From the NCBI RefSeq assembly GCF_024763615.1, contig NC_077224.1, positions 22,909,078-22,973,077 on the forward strand: DNA of 64,000 nt, given 5' to 3'. The stretch is from Phlebotomus papatasi. Taxonomy: Eukaryota > Arthropoda > Insecta > Diptera > Psychodidae. Positions within the stretch are counted from its first letter, which is position 1, and each line of letters starts with the position of its first letter. A model generated the notes under the pieces. It was not told where the DNA came from. It searched no databases and saw only the letters and a program-made list of their open reading frames with translations. This document shows positions 45,064 through 55,549 of the stretch, in pieces. Made by a program: the position numbers and the translations under genes.

Positions 45064-45665
45064 CCCAGGCTTTGCGAAATGCTCGAACTCGTGACTTAGA
45101 TTCTATATACCTCAGAAGTACTTTCGCATCATTTATCATTTACCGGTTCTCAACCGATTTGAACCGATTCATATATCATTCAAAAGATCCTCTAAAATTG
45201 TTTTAAAAGTATCGATTTTCGGATAAAAATTAGTTATCGACTATGAACCGGTTCAGAACCGATTGGAACCGGGTCAGTTTTATAGGAAATTCCAAGATCT
45301 TTCCAACGAGCCCAAATCATGACCCCATTCGTTTGATAAATGCGCTCTCTAGTGTCTTTTTAGCCTTTGGCCATGTAAAACTGTAATTAGGAATGTTTCA
45401 ACGCTATTTTCGTCTCAGGACAAAATGTGCGCCTGGGTAATCTTTCGCGTTTTCGAGCAATCCCAAAAAACATGGTTTTGGAGGGGAAGGCGAGGGGCGA
45501 GGGGAAATAAGGAGCATGTTAACGCTCCTTGGATCTACTTATGGGGGGTCCCCCTTAGGTCCCAAGTCGCTATCTCTAACCGTTTGACCTCTAGAGCTGG
45601 CGACAAGCGAACGAACAGACGGACAGACTGACAAACAGAGTGACGACATTTCTCAGAAATCGTCT
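45064..45665 (+). repeat. Repeat family C, further copy
   Basis: Starts GCGAAATGCTCGAACTCGTG and follows the 43808 copy through the AACCGATT segment, the CCTTTCCAACGAG segment, and GACCTCTAGAGCTGGCGACA then ACAGACGGACAGACTGAC. The right end lacks the GAGTTCGAGCAGTAA close. Confidence 0.7.
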
Positions 45666-46915
45666 GAAACGTGAAGATTTGTTGATAAAAGTGGTCTTCG
45701 GGGGGTGGAAGGTGAAAATAAAAAAAAGAAAAGCAGTAAAAATGCTAACATTATTAAAATGGTAATTTATCTCGATGAGGATCCTTAAATAATCGAAAAA
45801 TGAAAATAATTCAAGGAAAATGCATTAACTTTTTCCAGGGCTTTTACCTCAGTCTCCAAGCTTTCATCACTGGTCAAGTCTTCATATCTTTCTCTGAGAT
45901 TTATTCAGATTCGTTTTTTGAATTGGTCATCCGATCTCTCACTTTTTAACCGTTTTTAGTATATGATCTCTGATTTCATCAATAACGCTCAGTGTCCTAA
46001 TAATCAACGCTTTTGGCCTATATTTTATTCCAAACAGACATCGATTAATCGAATATTTTCTCAATATTCGCGATTTAGAATGCTTATGAACCCCCAAAAT
46101 AAATAACTAGCAATTTCTGCTGATATTGACACATGAGCGGCGTCAAGTGCCAAAAAGTGCCATATGCAGGAAATGCACAATATTAGATATGCCGTCAAAA
46201 TTAACTGAGGCAAAACATGCGGGATCTCCTTTGAGACAGATTAAAAACTATCCCGACTTACGAGAGCGAATCAAGCAAAATGAAACAAAAAAATCTGTCA
46301 GTGTTTCGCGCTTTCGCAGCATGTTTTGAATGGGCCATAAGCCGGAAGCTACAAAGAGAAAAAGAGGACCACAAGAGAGACGATTTGTTGAACGACGGAG
46401 ATAAATGTCCCGTGTCCACCCCTGTTCTGTCACAATTCGCGGAAATTAATTATGGCAGTGAAATCTGACGATGATGGGTCACCGAGCACGCAAAGCACAG
46501 CATGCACTTGTCAGCATGACAGCATTCGATTTGGACTATTAATTATGTGGGATGCCTTGAAATGTTCCACCGTATTAAAATGTATGTATGGTAGATTTTC
46601 ACAGGAGGCTATATCTATACGCTCACGCCAGTGAGCTTGCCAACATTCTTGAAGGGGTCAATCAATCTTTTCCACGTTGTTTTTTTTTGTAAATTTTTGC
46701 TTAAAGCGTGGCTTCATTTTGTCTTGACCATGCGAGAAGAATCAATATCGTAATCGATTGAGCGAATTTGAGTGTGAGAAAAAGCGGTACTACGGTCTGC
46801 AACGTTTTAGCTGAGATTCTTTACAATTTCAGCTTTTGTGGTCACAGGTGAATCCGACCTCGTCAAATCAGACCTAAATATTGGATTTACACGTTTTGAT
46901 ACTCATAGATCACGA
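45666..46915. other. Intronic DNA with a less AT-rich block
   Basis: At 46120-46640 four overlapping frames stay open (46126-46329, 46280-46468, 46452-46634 plus; 46248-46433 minus), with Lys/Arg/Glu-rich but unrecognised peptides. It may be an eroded retroelement or a conserved noncoding block; not called as a gene. Confidence 0.35.
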
Positions 46916-46919
46916 AAAT

Positions 46920-48455
46920 CATGTGTGCTATAAATCGATTTTCGTGAACGTCCCGTCCCGGCCCGTCCGTCGTATAACCACTTCCGGAGAGAGATCGGAG
47001 AGAGATATCGACAAGCGCTTTTCGGGAAAGGTTAAATGTCGATGGGCGGTCAGAATTAGGTGATGTCAGATTGACCCCCCACCACCTCCTGCCACAACTT
47101 TGAAACACACCGAAATGTTGTTTTCTCAATAATTCAGCCCCTATGGCATCGGTCGATCTCACATTTTAGTATGTTATAGTTGGGCCTAAGACCTTTCGAT
47201 CAATACTAAACTTAAGGTCACCCGACCCCCCTGACCCGAGCTAGAAGGGGTCAAGAATTTAATTTTCGAATGGCGATATCTTCGGTTCTAATTATCGGAA
47301 TTTGAAAACATTTTGGTGTTTTGGAAAGCTCTCGTTGAGTACTACGACCTTTCTGACATCCCAATTTCATCCGATTTAATCGAAGCTCCGATTAATCGAC
47401 AAATCGATTTCCGATTAATTGATCTCAAATATTTCGAAAACTAGACGATGCTTTTTCTTTAAGTTTTAGTATGTTGTAGCTGAGGTCGGGACCTTTCCAA
47501 CAGTGGGCCGCACTCCTCCCTCGATGTTCCCTGACCCGAGCTATAACCAAAAATGTCATGACCGGACTGCATTTTTGGTACCAAATTTAAAGTCCTCCGA
47601 CCCCACTGACCTGAGCTATAACGGTTCAAAATTTCGATTTTCAAATCTCCATGTGTCCGGTTTTAATTATCAGAACTTGAAAAAAAATTGGTGTGTTGGA
47701 AAGCTCTCGTGGAATACTACAACCCTGGAATACTACAACTTTTTTGACATCCCATGTTCATCCCATTTAATCGAAGGTCAAATTAATCGAAAAATCGATT
47801 TTCGAAATTTCGATTTCATATATTTCGAAAACTAGACGATGCTTTTTCTTTAAATTTTAGTATGTTGTAGCTAAGTACGAAACCTTTCCAACAGTGGGTC
47901 GCACTCCTCCCTCGCTGTTCCCTGATCTGAGCTATATTAAAAAAAAAGTCTTGATCGGACTGCACCGGGCGGGACTCGAAATCACTATACTATGAGTCAA
48001 GCCGGGGATCGATCCGCCCAAGGGCCAACGATCTTATCTATTGCGCCAGTGAGATCCCTTTCACCCCACTGTAACTCTAACTGTAACGAAATTGACCGAA
48101 CTCAATTTCAAACTATTTAAGATGACCAGTGATAAAGCCAGATAAGCTCATGATAGCTGAAATTCTTTACCGGAGACCTTGTAGTGCTTACAAGTCGGGG
48201 TACCTACAACTCAAAATGCATGAAAATTTGATTGTGAGTTCAATTTTTCAGGTAAAGAATCGCGTCGAGCAAACTGTTCTCGGAAGTCTAAAATAATAAC
48301 ATTATCTCGACACGATAACAATCGGATTTTCAAGTATTTAAAGTTGCAGGTACTCCGAGTTGAAGGCACTCTAAGGTCCCCTGTAAAGAATCTCAGCTGA
48401 TAGAAGCGTATGTGGCCTTATCACTGGTTTTTAAGTCATACATATCCTGAAAAAA
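46920..48455 (+). repeat. Dispersed repeat family A, copy 2 (internal duplication, SINE inside)
   Basis: Matches 60-840 but carries an internal direct duplication: the segment from CGATGCTTTTTCTTTAA through ACCTTTCCAACAGTGGG and CACTCCTCCCTCG occurs at about 47447-47530 and 47837-47940. A SINE head interrupts it at 47960-48058. Ends with AAGAATCTCAGCT as in copy 1. Confidence 0.7.
47960..48058 (-). mobile_element. tRNA-derived SINE, family 3, copy 2 (head only)
   Basis: Minus strand: GGGATCTCACTGGCGCAATA (A-box region) and TTTCGAGTCCCGCCCGGTGC (B-box region), matching the head at 25211-25321. The body is not present in recognisable form. Confidence 0.6.
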
Positions 48456-48499
48456 TAAGTCACATTAAAAACTGATAAAAGAAAGATGGTACTCTATGG

Positions 48500-48770
48500 G
48501 GACACTTCCGGTAATCGTCAGTGGAAATTTATTTCACCTCAAGAAGAAAAACACGTTTTCTGTCTTGCCCAGAGCTTTCGGTCCAGATGTGGACCTTCTT
48601 CAGTGGTCGACTAGACTATGTTTTTCAAATTCCATATAAACTTAGTCTAGTCGACCACTGAAGAAGGTCCACATCCGGACCGAAAGCTCTGGGCAAAACA
48701 TAAAATTTGTTTTTCTTCTTGAGGTGAAAAAAATTTGCTCTGGCGATTACCGGAAGTATCCCCATAGAAT
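48500..48770. mobile_element. Hairpin family (TTTCGGTCCGGAT type), copy with 54-bp arms
   Basis: Arms 48565-48618 and 48643-48696 pair over 54 bp with one mismatch (TTGCCCAGAGCTTTCGGTCC, then GTGGACCTTCTTCAGTGGTC, then GACTAGACTA). Outer flanks GGTAATCGTCAGTGGAAATT and CTGGCGATTACCGG also pair. Confidence 0.85.
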
Positions 48771-48801
48771 ATCCATCAGGCCAGTTCATTATCCAACGAA
48801 A

Positions 48802-49041
48802 TAGGGTACGATTAACTTTTTTTCCTCGTAACTTTAACACTTTTTAGGTGAAAAAATATATCAACATTTTTAATGTTAATTTTACACCTTTTTAAGTGTA
48901 AAATTAACTTGAAAAAGGGTAACTTTAACCCATAATACACCTAAAAAGCATAATATTAACACAGATTTCGAATCAATAATGCGGGGTAAAATGAACATTT
49001 CCGGAATGCTATTTTAACTTTTTCGGATTTCTCTTACAGTG
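48802..49041 (-). mobile_element. MITE family CACTGAG, copy 4 (left end lost)
   Basis: Starts at AGGGTACGATTAACTTTT and ends TCGGATTTCTCTTACAGTG; inverse orientation. The outer CACTGAGAAA end on the left is missing and the right end is mutated. Confidence 0.75.
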
Positions 49042-49044
49042 AAG

Positions 49045-52000
49045 GAATAAGGGATAAATATGAAGTGTTCGAAGCTGAAGCTGTAGTGCATGCAAAGCCT
49101 AAAAACCTTCCCCTAACCTTATTGCGAACTTGGACTTTCCTAAAAATATATCATTTGGTGTTCGTCGTCCATTAAATGCAATAAAGAACGAACTAATTAG
49201 ATCCCAGAATCAGCTAGGTCTAGCAACAATAAATCTGTGGTAATGCTATAAACGTTTTCATTTAAACTGATGAACCCCTGCTGTGAGACATGCCACCTTT
49301 ACTCATTTAGTGTCTTCTCTGGATGTTTTTAGCGGCGCAAAGTCGAGGGTTAAATGATAAATGAGTCAACTAAATGAAAAGCATTTCGAGTTTCAACGGG
49401 CGTGAAACATTTGCGCGGTTCACATACAACGGATCAATAAATAGTTTTCATTTTAATTGCCCTCTATTGCAATTTTGCAGGCAATTTTTTTCCACACACA
49501 TCACACCTCAATTGCAGAGGAGATCCTAGAATGTTACATATAGCTCAGAAATTTTATTCATTGTGGTGCATCGTGGTGCAAAATGTATTAATTAACACTA
49601 TTGCCTGAGTGTTTGTGAATCTCTTGACATCCCAAAACATAAATGTACAACTTTCCAGGGCGGGCGTATAAGTTGCAGTGAGACAGACAAGAGTCAATTC
49701 TGTAATTAATTTCCTTGATTGATATACGACCAATTAGGGGTATTCCACACAATTTATCATTTCCTTCGTGTCTCATTTTGACACGTCTGAATTTATACTT
49801 CTTTCAAACTCTCCCTTGTGTCTACAATTACTATATACCTTCTTTTTTTTTAATCACATCTTCAACTGTTAAATTTACAACTCTTGGCCATTACAATCTC
49901 TTCTTCATACTTTGGGATATTCTAAAAGAGAGCGAAACCGAGACAGAAAATGAAAATTGATCTACAGAATGGGGGTTCGAAGGAGCATTAGGAAGACAAC
50001 GACAGAGATGTTGAAAATTTAGAGTGAGAGAAAAAATTAATTAAAATTTAATGAATGGTCACGTCAATTCAGACATCCTATAAATTTTCATTTACTCCGC
50101 TCTGTGTTCTCTGTTTTCGGTCCAATGCAAAACCAAAAGAACCAAACGCAAAAGAGTTTTGCAGCGTTGTTCAATATTAAATTGCTTTTTGGGCGGTCGG
50201 TGATGGTGTAAATGTTAACACAGCTATTAATGAAGCTTTTCTGTGGGCTCACGGCCATAATTTTGACAAAGATGTGGGCTCATAAAATTCACACAAATTC
50301 AGTTAAACCATTGCAATATGTATTCAAATAGAGATCCCCCAAGAAACAATTTTTTCTCAATATAGTCTTATAGAATTCCCGAATCATGGCTTATCAGAAA
50401 GTCTCAAGGAACGATTTACTTAAATAACGCTTGTAGACTACCTAAAATAGTCGTTGAGACCTTTATATATAAAAGTGGTGCACCATTAAGGGGCTCAAGT
50501 GACTCTATAAGCATTACTGTGAAAGGAAACTGAAGAGTTCTATGAGACAATCTTATAAAACATCTATATATCTTCTGAGAGAATGCTTATACAATACTCT
50601 CTCTAAATTTAATACTATAAACAGATATGAACCTGTTATAAGACCATAATCAGAATAATTAAAAGAATCACAAAAAAGTTTCGCTTTTATACATATTTAT
50701 CTAATTCTATTCATCATGTTTAGGAATTTATTAGTTTACTATTACCGCAATTCCAAAGATACAAAGATGGTCGCTGTAGCTGTGCCGCGAACCCACGAAA
50801 ATCCATATTGTCCCTGTACATAATCTGCTGAACGCGCCTTCTTTTTCTTTATTAATATCCAATTGGTATATGAAGAAACGCCTCCCAACTTCGTCTCGAC
50901 TGAATTTTACGCTTATTTGTAAATTTTAAAGACTGTTATGAGCATGCTACAAGTCTTCAATAGATCTAGGTCAAATTTAAGGGAAAATTAGGGGAAATCA
51001 GGGGAAGTTGTTGACATTTTGCACGCAGCGTTTGGATTGAAAAGCATTTTTCACATAAATTCATTCAATAAGAGTAGATTTCTTGTATTGTGCTAATGTT
51101 TTAAGGTGAAAATGTGCTGTGGTATAGTAATAACGAGTGTATAATCAAGAAATAAAGAAATTACTAAGTTTTACAGCATCTTCTCAAAGAATGCCTCACA
51201 TTCTTTGTCAGTAATGCTCAAGAACTTCCTGAGTATCTTAGTAGTGCGCCACTTTTACATATAAGGGACACTGGGACTCATTCGGGACGGGAGTACTACA
51301 AGCGGTGTTTAAGAAGAGCAAAGTATCATATTTTAAGAACCGTACAAGCCAAAATGAAGGAGAAAATACTTCTTGGATGCTCCCATGGTATTTTTTATAA
51401 ATTAAAAAGGTGCAAGTGCCACTGAAGGACAAAAAATAAAAAAATAATGGTACAAACTGATAAAATTGGATTACTTTAATTTTTTGTGGAAATCATGATA
51501 TTTTTCACGTGGACAAGAGTGTTAGTGTACTGAAAGTCTAAGAATCTTCTATAAGACTATTTGCAGAGCAAATATGAGAACCTTATAGCAGTTTTTAGTA
51601 TTTCTCCATATTGTACTCATTGCGCTCTTCTATCCTAATAGAAAACTCACAGCGTAATTAATCTGTTTTCCGGTTTTATTCATAAATTAGGAAGTAATAA
51701 TTGCAAACAAATGGCAGAAGGCTCGAGAAAACATTGAGCAAATCGACAAAATAGGTCTACTTTGATTTTCATTAAGAAAATGACTAATATTTTCACGCAA
51801 AAAAGATTGTACTGAAAAAAGTCTATAAAAAGAACTTGTAGTACACCTTTAAATAAGATTTATAAGAAAATAGTTCTTAAGGCTTTTGTTCTTATAAACA
51901 CATACTTTGAGCTTGATGTAAGTAAAATATTATAGAAGATATTTTCTTGAGAAATAAAGGGTTTTGTAGGATTGTATTACGCTTCTTATGAGACTTTTAT

Positions 52001-52175
52001 ATCTCTATCCTATAATTCCGCTGTCAGCTGTTTAGAAGATCATTATGAAATCGTTTCAAGTATTTGGCTCTATAAGGCAGCTAATTTACTAGTTGGGCCT
52101 CTTCCACGGCTCATTGGAATCCCTTTTTGCTCTAGTCAGACATAGGATTAACTAAATATTTTTCTTTGCTTTCAG
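49045..52175. other. Repeat-free intronic island 4, up to exon 2
   Basis: About 3.1 kb next to exon 2 with none of the shared repeats. From 50330 on, TTATAAGA / TCTTATA motifs are unusually frequent, possibly old simple repeats. Candidate regulatory DNA; no gene seen. Confidence 0.4.
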
Positions 52176-53516
52176 CTGGACGCAAAGAACAGCCCGTTAG
52201 CCCTTTTGGCTCAGACATGCAGCTCTATTGGAGCCGATTCTCCGAATCCCAAGCTCCTGGCAAATATCGAGAAGAGCGCAAAGGCTCATATTAAATCTGA
52301 CGGAAGAGACAAATCGTCCCCGGGCAGTCAATCTTCCCTCTCAAATGGTTCTTCCAGTGATATTCTCAAATCAAGCTTTAAGCCCTACGATTTGGGCAAC
52401 CGTGAAAAGGCCACAACACCAGAAGATCGCTCAATCTCACGAACTAGAACACCCAAAGTAACAACCCCAATTCCGACGAGTCAACCAATGCAAATTAACG
52501 GCCGCTGCGGAAGCAATCAGAGCGCAATGTCGCCCAGATCTTCGCCAGCGAATAGGAAATCCACACCAAGTATGTCTCATGTAGAAAAAAATGCTAGTCC
52601 TCAACGTGCCTCATCCAAGGAATCCTCTAGCGGGGCCATGAACGGTCCATCTCAAGACAGTCCGCATAGTATGTCAGGCAAGCTAGCTGAACAAGCTGCT
52701 AAGGATCTGAGTTCTGCCAAAGTAACAACGTCACTCGGTCTGCCAACATCTAGTGCATCTTCGGCTTTTCTCAGTGGCTACCCGCCACCTGGTCTCCCTT
52801 ATCCTATGGATCTGATGACAGCTAGCGCTCTTATGACCCCTCACCACTCGATGATCAAAGCCGCCGCCCTTAGTCCTTACCTCAATTACGCCCGTATGAA
52901 AGTACCTGGCGCTCCAACAGACCCCATGATGGTTTGTAGAGACCCCTATTGCACCGGCTGCGCTCTCAGCAATCACATGATGAAATCCAGCGCATCAACG
53001 CCTGGTGGTTGCCCAGCTGGCTGCACCCAGTGCGATCATCCCGCCAAAGGATATCCAACTTCCCTCTCGGCCGCACACAATTCTGCAGCAGCGGCATATG
53101 CTCATGCACAGCTAGCAGCCCTTGCAGCCGCCTCACAGCTTCCCTTCGTCTGCAACTGGATCGCCAGTGACGCATCTTACTGTGGTAAACGTTTTGGCAC
53201 TTCAGACGAACTCCTGCAGCATCTCAGAACTCACACCTCCAATATGTCTGAATCCATGCTAACTACGGCCGCAGCTACAGGCTTACCACCGACACATCCT
53301 CTACTTCAGAGAACCTATCCAACTCCACCGCTGAGCCCACTGTCAACAGCCAGGTACCATCCCTACAGCAAACCATCCCTTCTGCCGCCAACCCTGCCAC
53401 CGCCGTCACTCACAGGGCTTCCTGGTCTCCCGCCACATCCCTCTCTCGCACAGTACTTTTCACCCTTCTCCCTATACGGACCCAGGCTGGGCACACCGCC
53501 CTCAATGCATCCCTAA
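52176..53516 (+). CDS. noc: Elbow/No ocelli (NET family) zinc-finger protein, coding exon 2
   Basis: This exon encodes residues 24-469 of a 469-residue nuclear regulator of the NET family (Noc, Nlz, Elbow, Tlp-1), which in Drosophila acts with Groucho as a corepressor in leg, eye/ocellar and tracheal patterning. Visible in order: SPLALLAQTC at 29-38, the conserved Sp-type motif; a Ser/Thr-rich linker; FKPY at 91-94, the Groucho-binding motif of the family; a buttonhead-box-like cysteine cluster VCRDPYCTGC (Cys277, 282, 285) followed by CPAGCTQC (Cys302, 306, 309); an Ala-rich helix-like run; one C2H2 finger with Cys349, Cys359, His372, His376; and a Pro/Leu-rich tail ending LYGPRLGTPPSMHP. 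The first-cysteine spacing (C-x9-C) is far wider than in classical fingers but wide spacing is a family trait. The exon opens after a TTTCTTTGCTTTCAG acceptor; TTG at 52206 is an internal Leu codon, not a start. Drosophila Noc and ElB are somewhat longer. A donor-like GTATGT at 53525 lies just after the stop; whether it is used is unknown. Confidence 0.96.
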   Translation: MDAKNSPLALLAQTCSSIGADSPNPKLLANIEKSAKAHIKSDGRDKSSPGSQSSLSNGSSSDILKSSFKPYDLGNREKATTPEDRSISRTRTPKVTTPIPTSQPMQINGRCGSNQSAMSPRSSPANRKSTPSMSHVEKNASPQRASSKESSSGAMNGPSQDSPHSMSGKLAEQAAKDLSSAKVTTSLGLPTSSASSAFLSGYPPPGLPYPMDLMTASALMTPHHSMIKAAALSPYLNYARMKVPGAPTDPMMVCRDPYCTGCALSNHMMKSSASTPGGCPAGCTQCDHPAKGYPTSLSAAHNSAAAAYAHAQLAALAAASQLPFVCNWIASDASYCGKRFGTSDELLQHLRTHTSNMSESMLTTAAATGLPPTHPLLQRTYPTPPLSPLSTARYHPYSKPSLLPPTLPPPSLTGLPGLPPHPSLAQYFSPFSLYGPRLGTPPSMHP

Positions 53517-53828
53517 ACCTGAGGGTATGTATTAGCCTTGTGATTGTCTCCAGATTGCGAAAGGTTAGAGAGACTATATTTAAAATTGTATAAAGCTTAC
53601 AAAAAGGGTTTCTTTCAGAAGTAAACTTAAGAAGTTGAAAGATTTTTCGAAGAGAAGTTCCGAGATTTTAGAGAAGCAAACGGATTGAAAAAGTGGAAAA
53701 AGTTTGTTATTAATTATAAATTTCCCTAACTTAAAAAACTAAGTAACTCGGTCAGGACACAAAACTTACAACTGATTTCAAATTTTCTTCGCAACAATTT
53801 TTGTTAAATCAGATGGTCTTTCTAAGTT
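53517..53828 (+). other. Presumed 3' untranslated region of noc
   Basis: Unique AT-rich sequence follows the TAA. No clear AATAAA is present before the fold-back element begins near 53830; a variant TATAAA occurs at about 53591. The polyadenylation site may lie inside or beyond the element (AATAAA at 55715). Confidence 0.4.
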
Positions 53829-53829
53829 C

Positions 53830-55548
53830 TTTGAAGCCTGATTTACATTATGAAAAAATACATAAGAAGTACGTAAACCAAAATGGAGCAATCTGATTGG
53901 TTGAGGCTTATGCACTTTTGTGTAAAACTTTTTCATAAAGATCATTTTAATTCTTAATTTAGTTCCCAACTGTTCCCAATTTCGTTTGAATCAAGTGCGC
54001 GCAAAAGAAAAGAAAACGTCAAAAATATATGCGGCAAAGCGTTCGGGTTGTGCCCTAGTGCGTAAGATCAATATTGTGAATATGTTTCGTGTGATACTGA
54101 ATGCTTTCAACACATTATTGGTGAATCAGCATCAGGAAAACTGAGAAACTTTATCACTCTACACTAGCGAAGCGATACAAGGAATCAAGAATCTTCAGAT
54201 CCAAAAGAGACTTAGGGATCAGATGGCGAGGAAGTGTCTGTGGTTCTATGGCTCTATGATACCTCATCTCCTTTAAGCACCTTGCCAGAAATGTACTGAA
54301 TCGAAAATACGAATATCCAGGAGAATCTTGAGCGATCAGATGGCGAAGGAGTTTCTACGATTATACTCCCATCAAGATATCTTCTTCAAGCACCTTGTCG
54401 CTCCGCCTGTGCTGAGTAGACGATACGATGTGACTATCCAGATTTTTAGAGAAGGCGTCTTGATGAGATCTCACAGCCACAGGAGCTCCTTCGTCATCTA
54501 ATCTCTCAAGATCCTCCTAGATATTCCATATTGGCTCCGTTGAGTAATAATCTTTTAAAGAGACAAAGCCGCTCCCAAGCCAAGCTAAACCTATTCGAAA
54601 ATCTACCGGAAGTCTAAACTCTAAGTTCATGTGCTCTCCGCTTAAGCGCTCTTTGTTTTGCCATTTCGAATTTCTAATTCTTGACACTTCAATCGTCAAC
54701 AATGTCAGCAACAGTGTGCAAACATTTGCTGCAAAAAGTGAATTTTTGTGTACTTTTGTGGAAATTCTGGATGGCAGAACGTCTTAATTGCACTTTAACT
54801 CAAAGAGATGTCCTTTTTAGGAACTTGCTCATTTTTGTGTAACTCGTCGGTTTAAACGTTCGAACTTCCAACGGGTTTTTAGGCAAGTTCTCTCTGATAT
54901 ACCTTCGAATCGGTAAAGGAAAAACCTCCACCGGAGAGAGCTCTCAAATCGGGAAGGTTATTACTGAACGAGAGGATTAGGTCTATATAGCCCAAAAATC
55001 ACCATTTTTACGAACGAAAAACAAATGTTTGACGCGCTGTACAGCTGATTTGACAACTGATAACCATGTCACATATAAGATTAATATTAAGATTAATACT
55101 TTGTGAACTGCGAGAATGCCAAAAAAAAAAGATAGCAAGTATATTATCATGCCTCTCTCTTATGTTTCGCTCGAAAACTGACCGAAACTGCACAGTTGAC
55201 TCGAAAACTGCACAGTTGGCACCCTTGGAAAATTCTTCGAATTGCCTGTAATACGATTCAGAAAGCAATTAATACGAACAGTAATATCTCACTCATCGTA
55301 TTACTCCAGTAGAGTGTACTCTTTCTAACACACGTGATATTCCATTTGAAATTTTGCATACTATATACCTCTCTTTCCGGCTTTTCTTAACACTAATATT
55401 AATCTTATATGTGACACCTCGGTGAATCTTTCGCGCGCACTTGATTCAAACGAAATTGGGAACAGTTTGGAATTAAATTAGGAACTACGAGGTAAATTTT
55501 TTTATGCAACTTTTCATCATGTGAATCCAGCTTCAAAAGGTTAATTTG
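53830..55548. mobile_element. 1.7-kb fold-back element downstream of noc
   Basis: The left arm TTTGAAGCCTGATTTACATT and, after an insertion, TTCCCAACTGTTCCCAATTT plus CGTTTGAATCAAGTGCGCGC (to about 54005) is mirrored on the right at 55433-55545. Inside, ATCAGATGGCGAAGGAG (about 54338) pairs with CTCCTTCGTCATCTAAT (54485), and TCACATATAAGATTAATATT (55067) pairs with AATATTAATCTTATATGTGA (55395). A family B repeat sits at 54535-54990. No transposase. Confidence 0.65.
54535..54990 (+). repeat. Dispersed repeat family B, copy 2 (uninterrupted)
   Basis: Direct match to 1015-1444 plus 1960-1999, lacking the 515-bp insert. It lies inside the fold-back element above. Confidence 0.75.
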
Positions 55549-55549
55549 G

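Larger units (their letters stand above)
31763..52175 (+). other. noc intron 1 (20,413 bp)
   Basis: Donor GTAAGTGT at 31763; acceptor TTTCTTTGCTTTCAG ending at 52175 after a pyrimidine tract, with an AACTAAAT branch-like sequence about 25 bases upstream. The intron is phase 0. It contains the MITEs and repeats listed between these positions, separated by repeat-free islands at 31763-32810, 35410-36825, 39820-41990, 42790-43375 and 49045-52175. Those islands are the best places to look for enhancers of a patterning gene. No gene was recognised inside the intron on either strand. Confidence 0.9.

Noticed and set aside
52228..53175. Extra frames within exon 2 on both strands
   Set aside because: They overlap the conserved noc frame and encode nothing recognisable.
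52206..53516. A 436-codon gene starting at 52206
   Set aside because: The apparent start is TTG (Leu) inside exon 2; conserved family sequence continues upstream to the acceptor at 52175 and joins exon 1.
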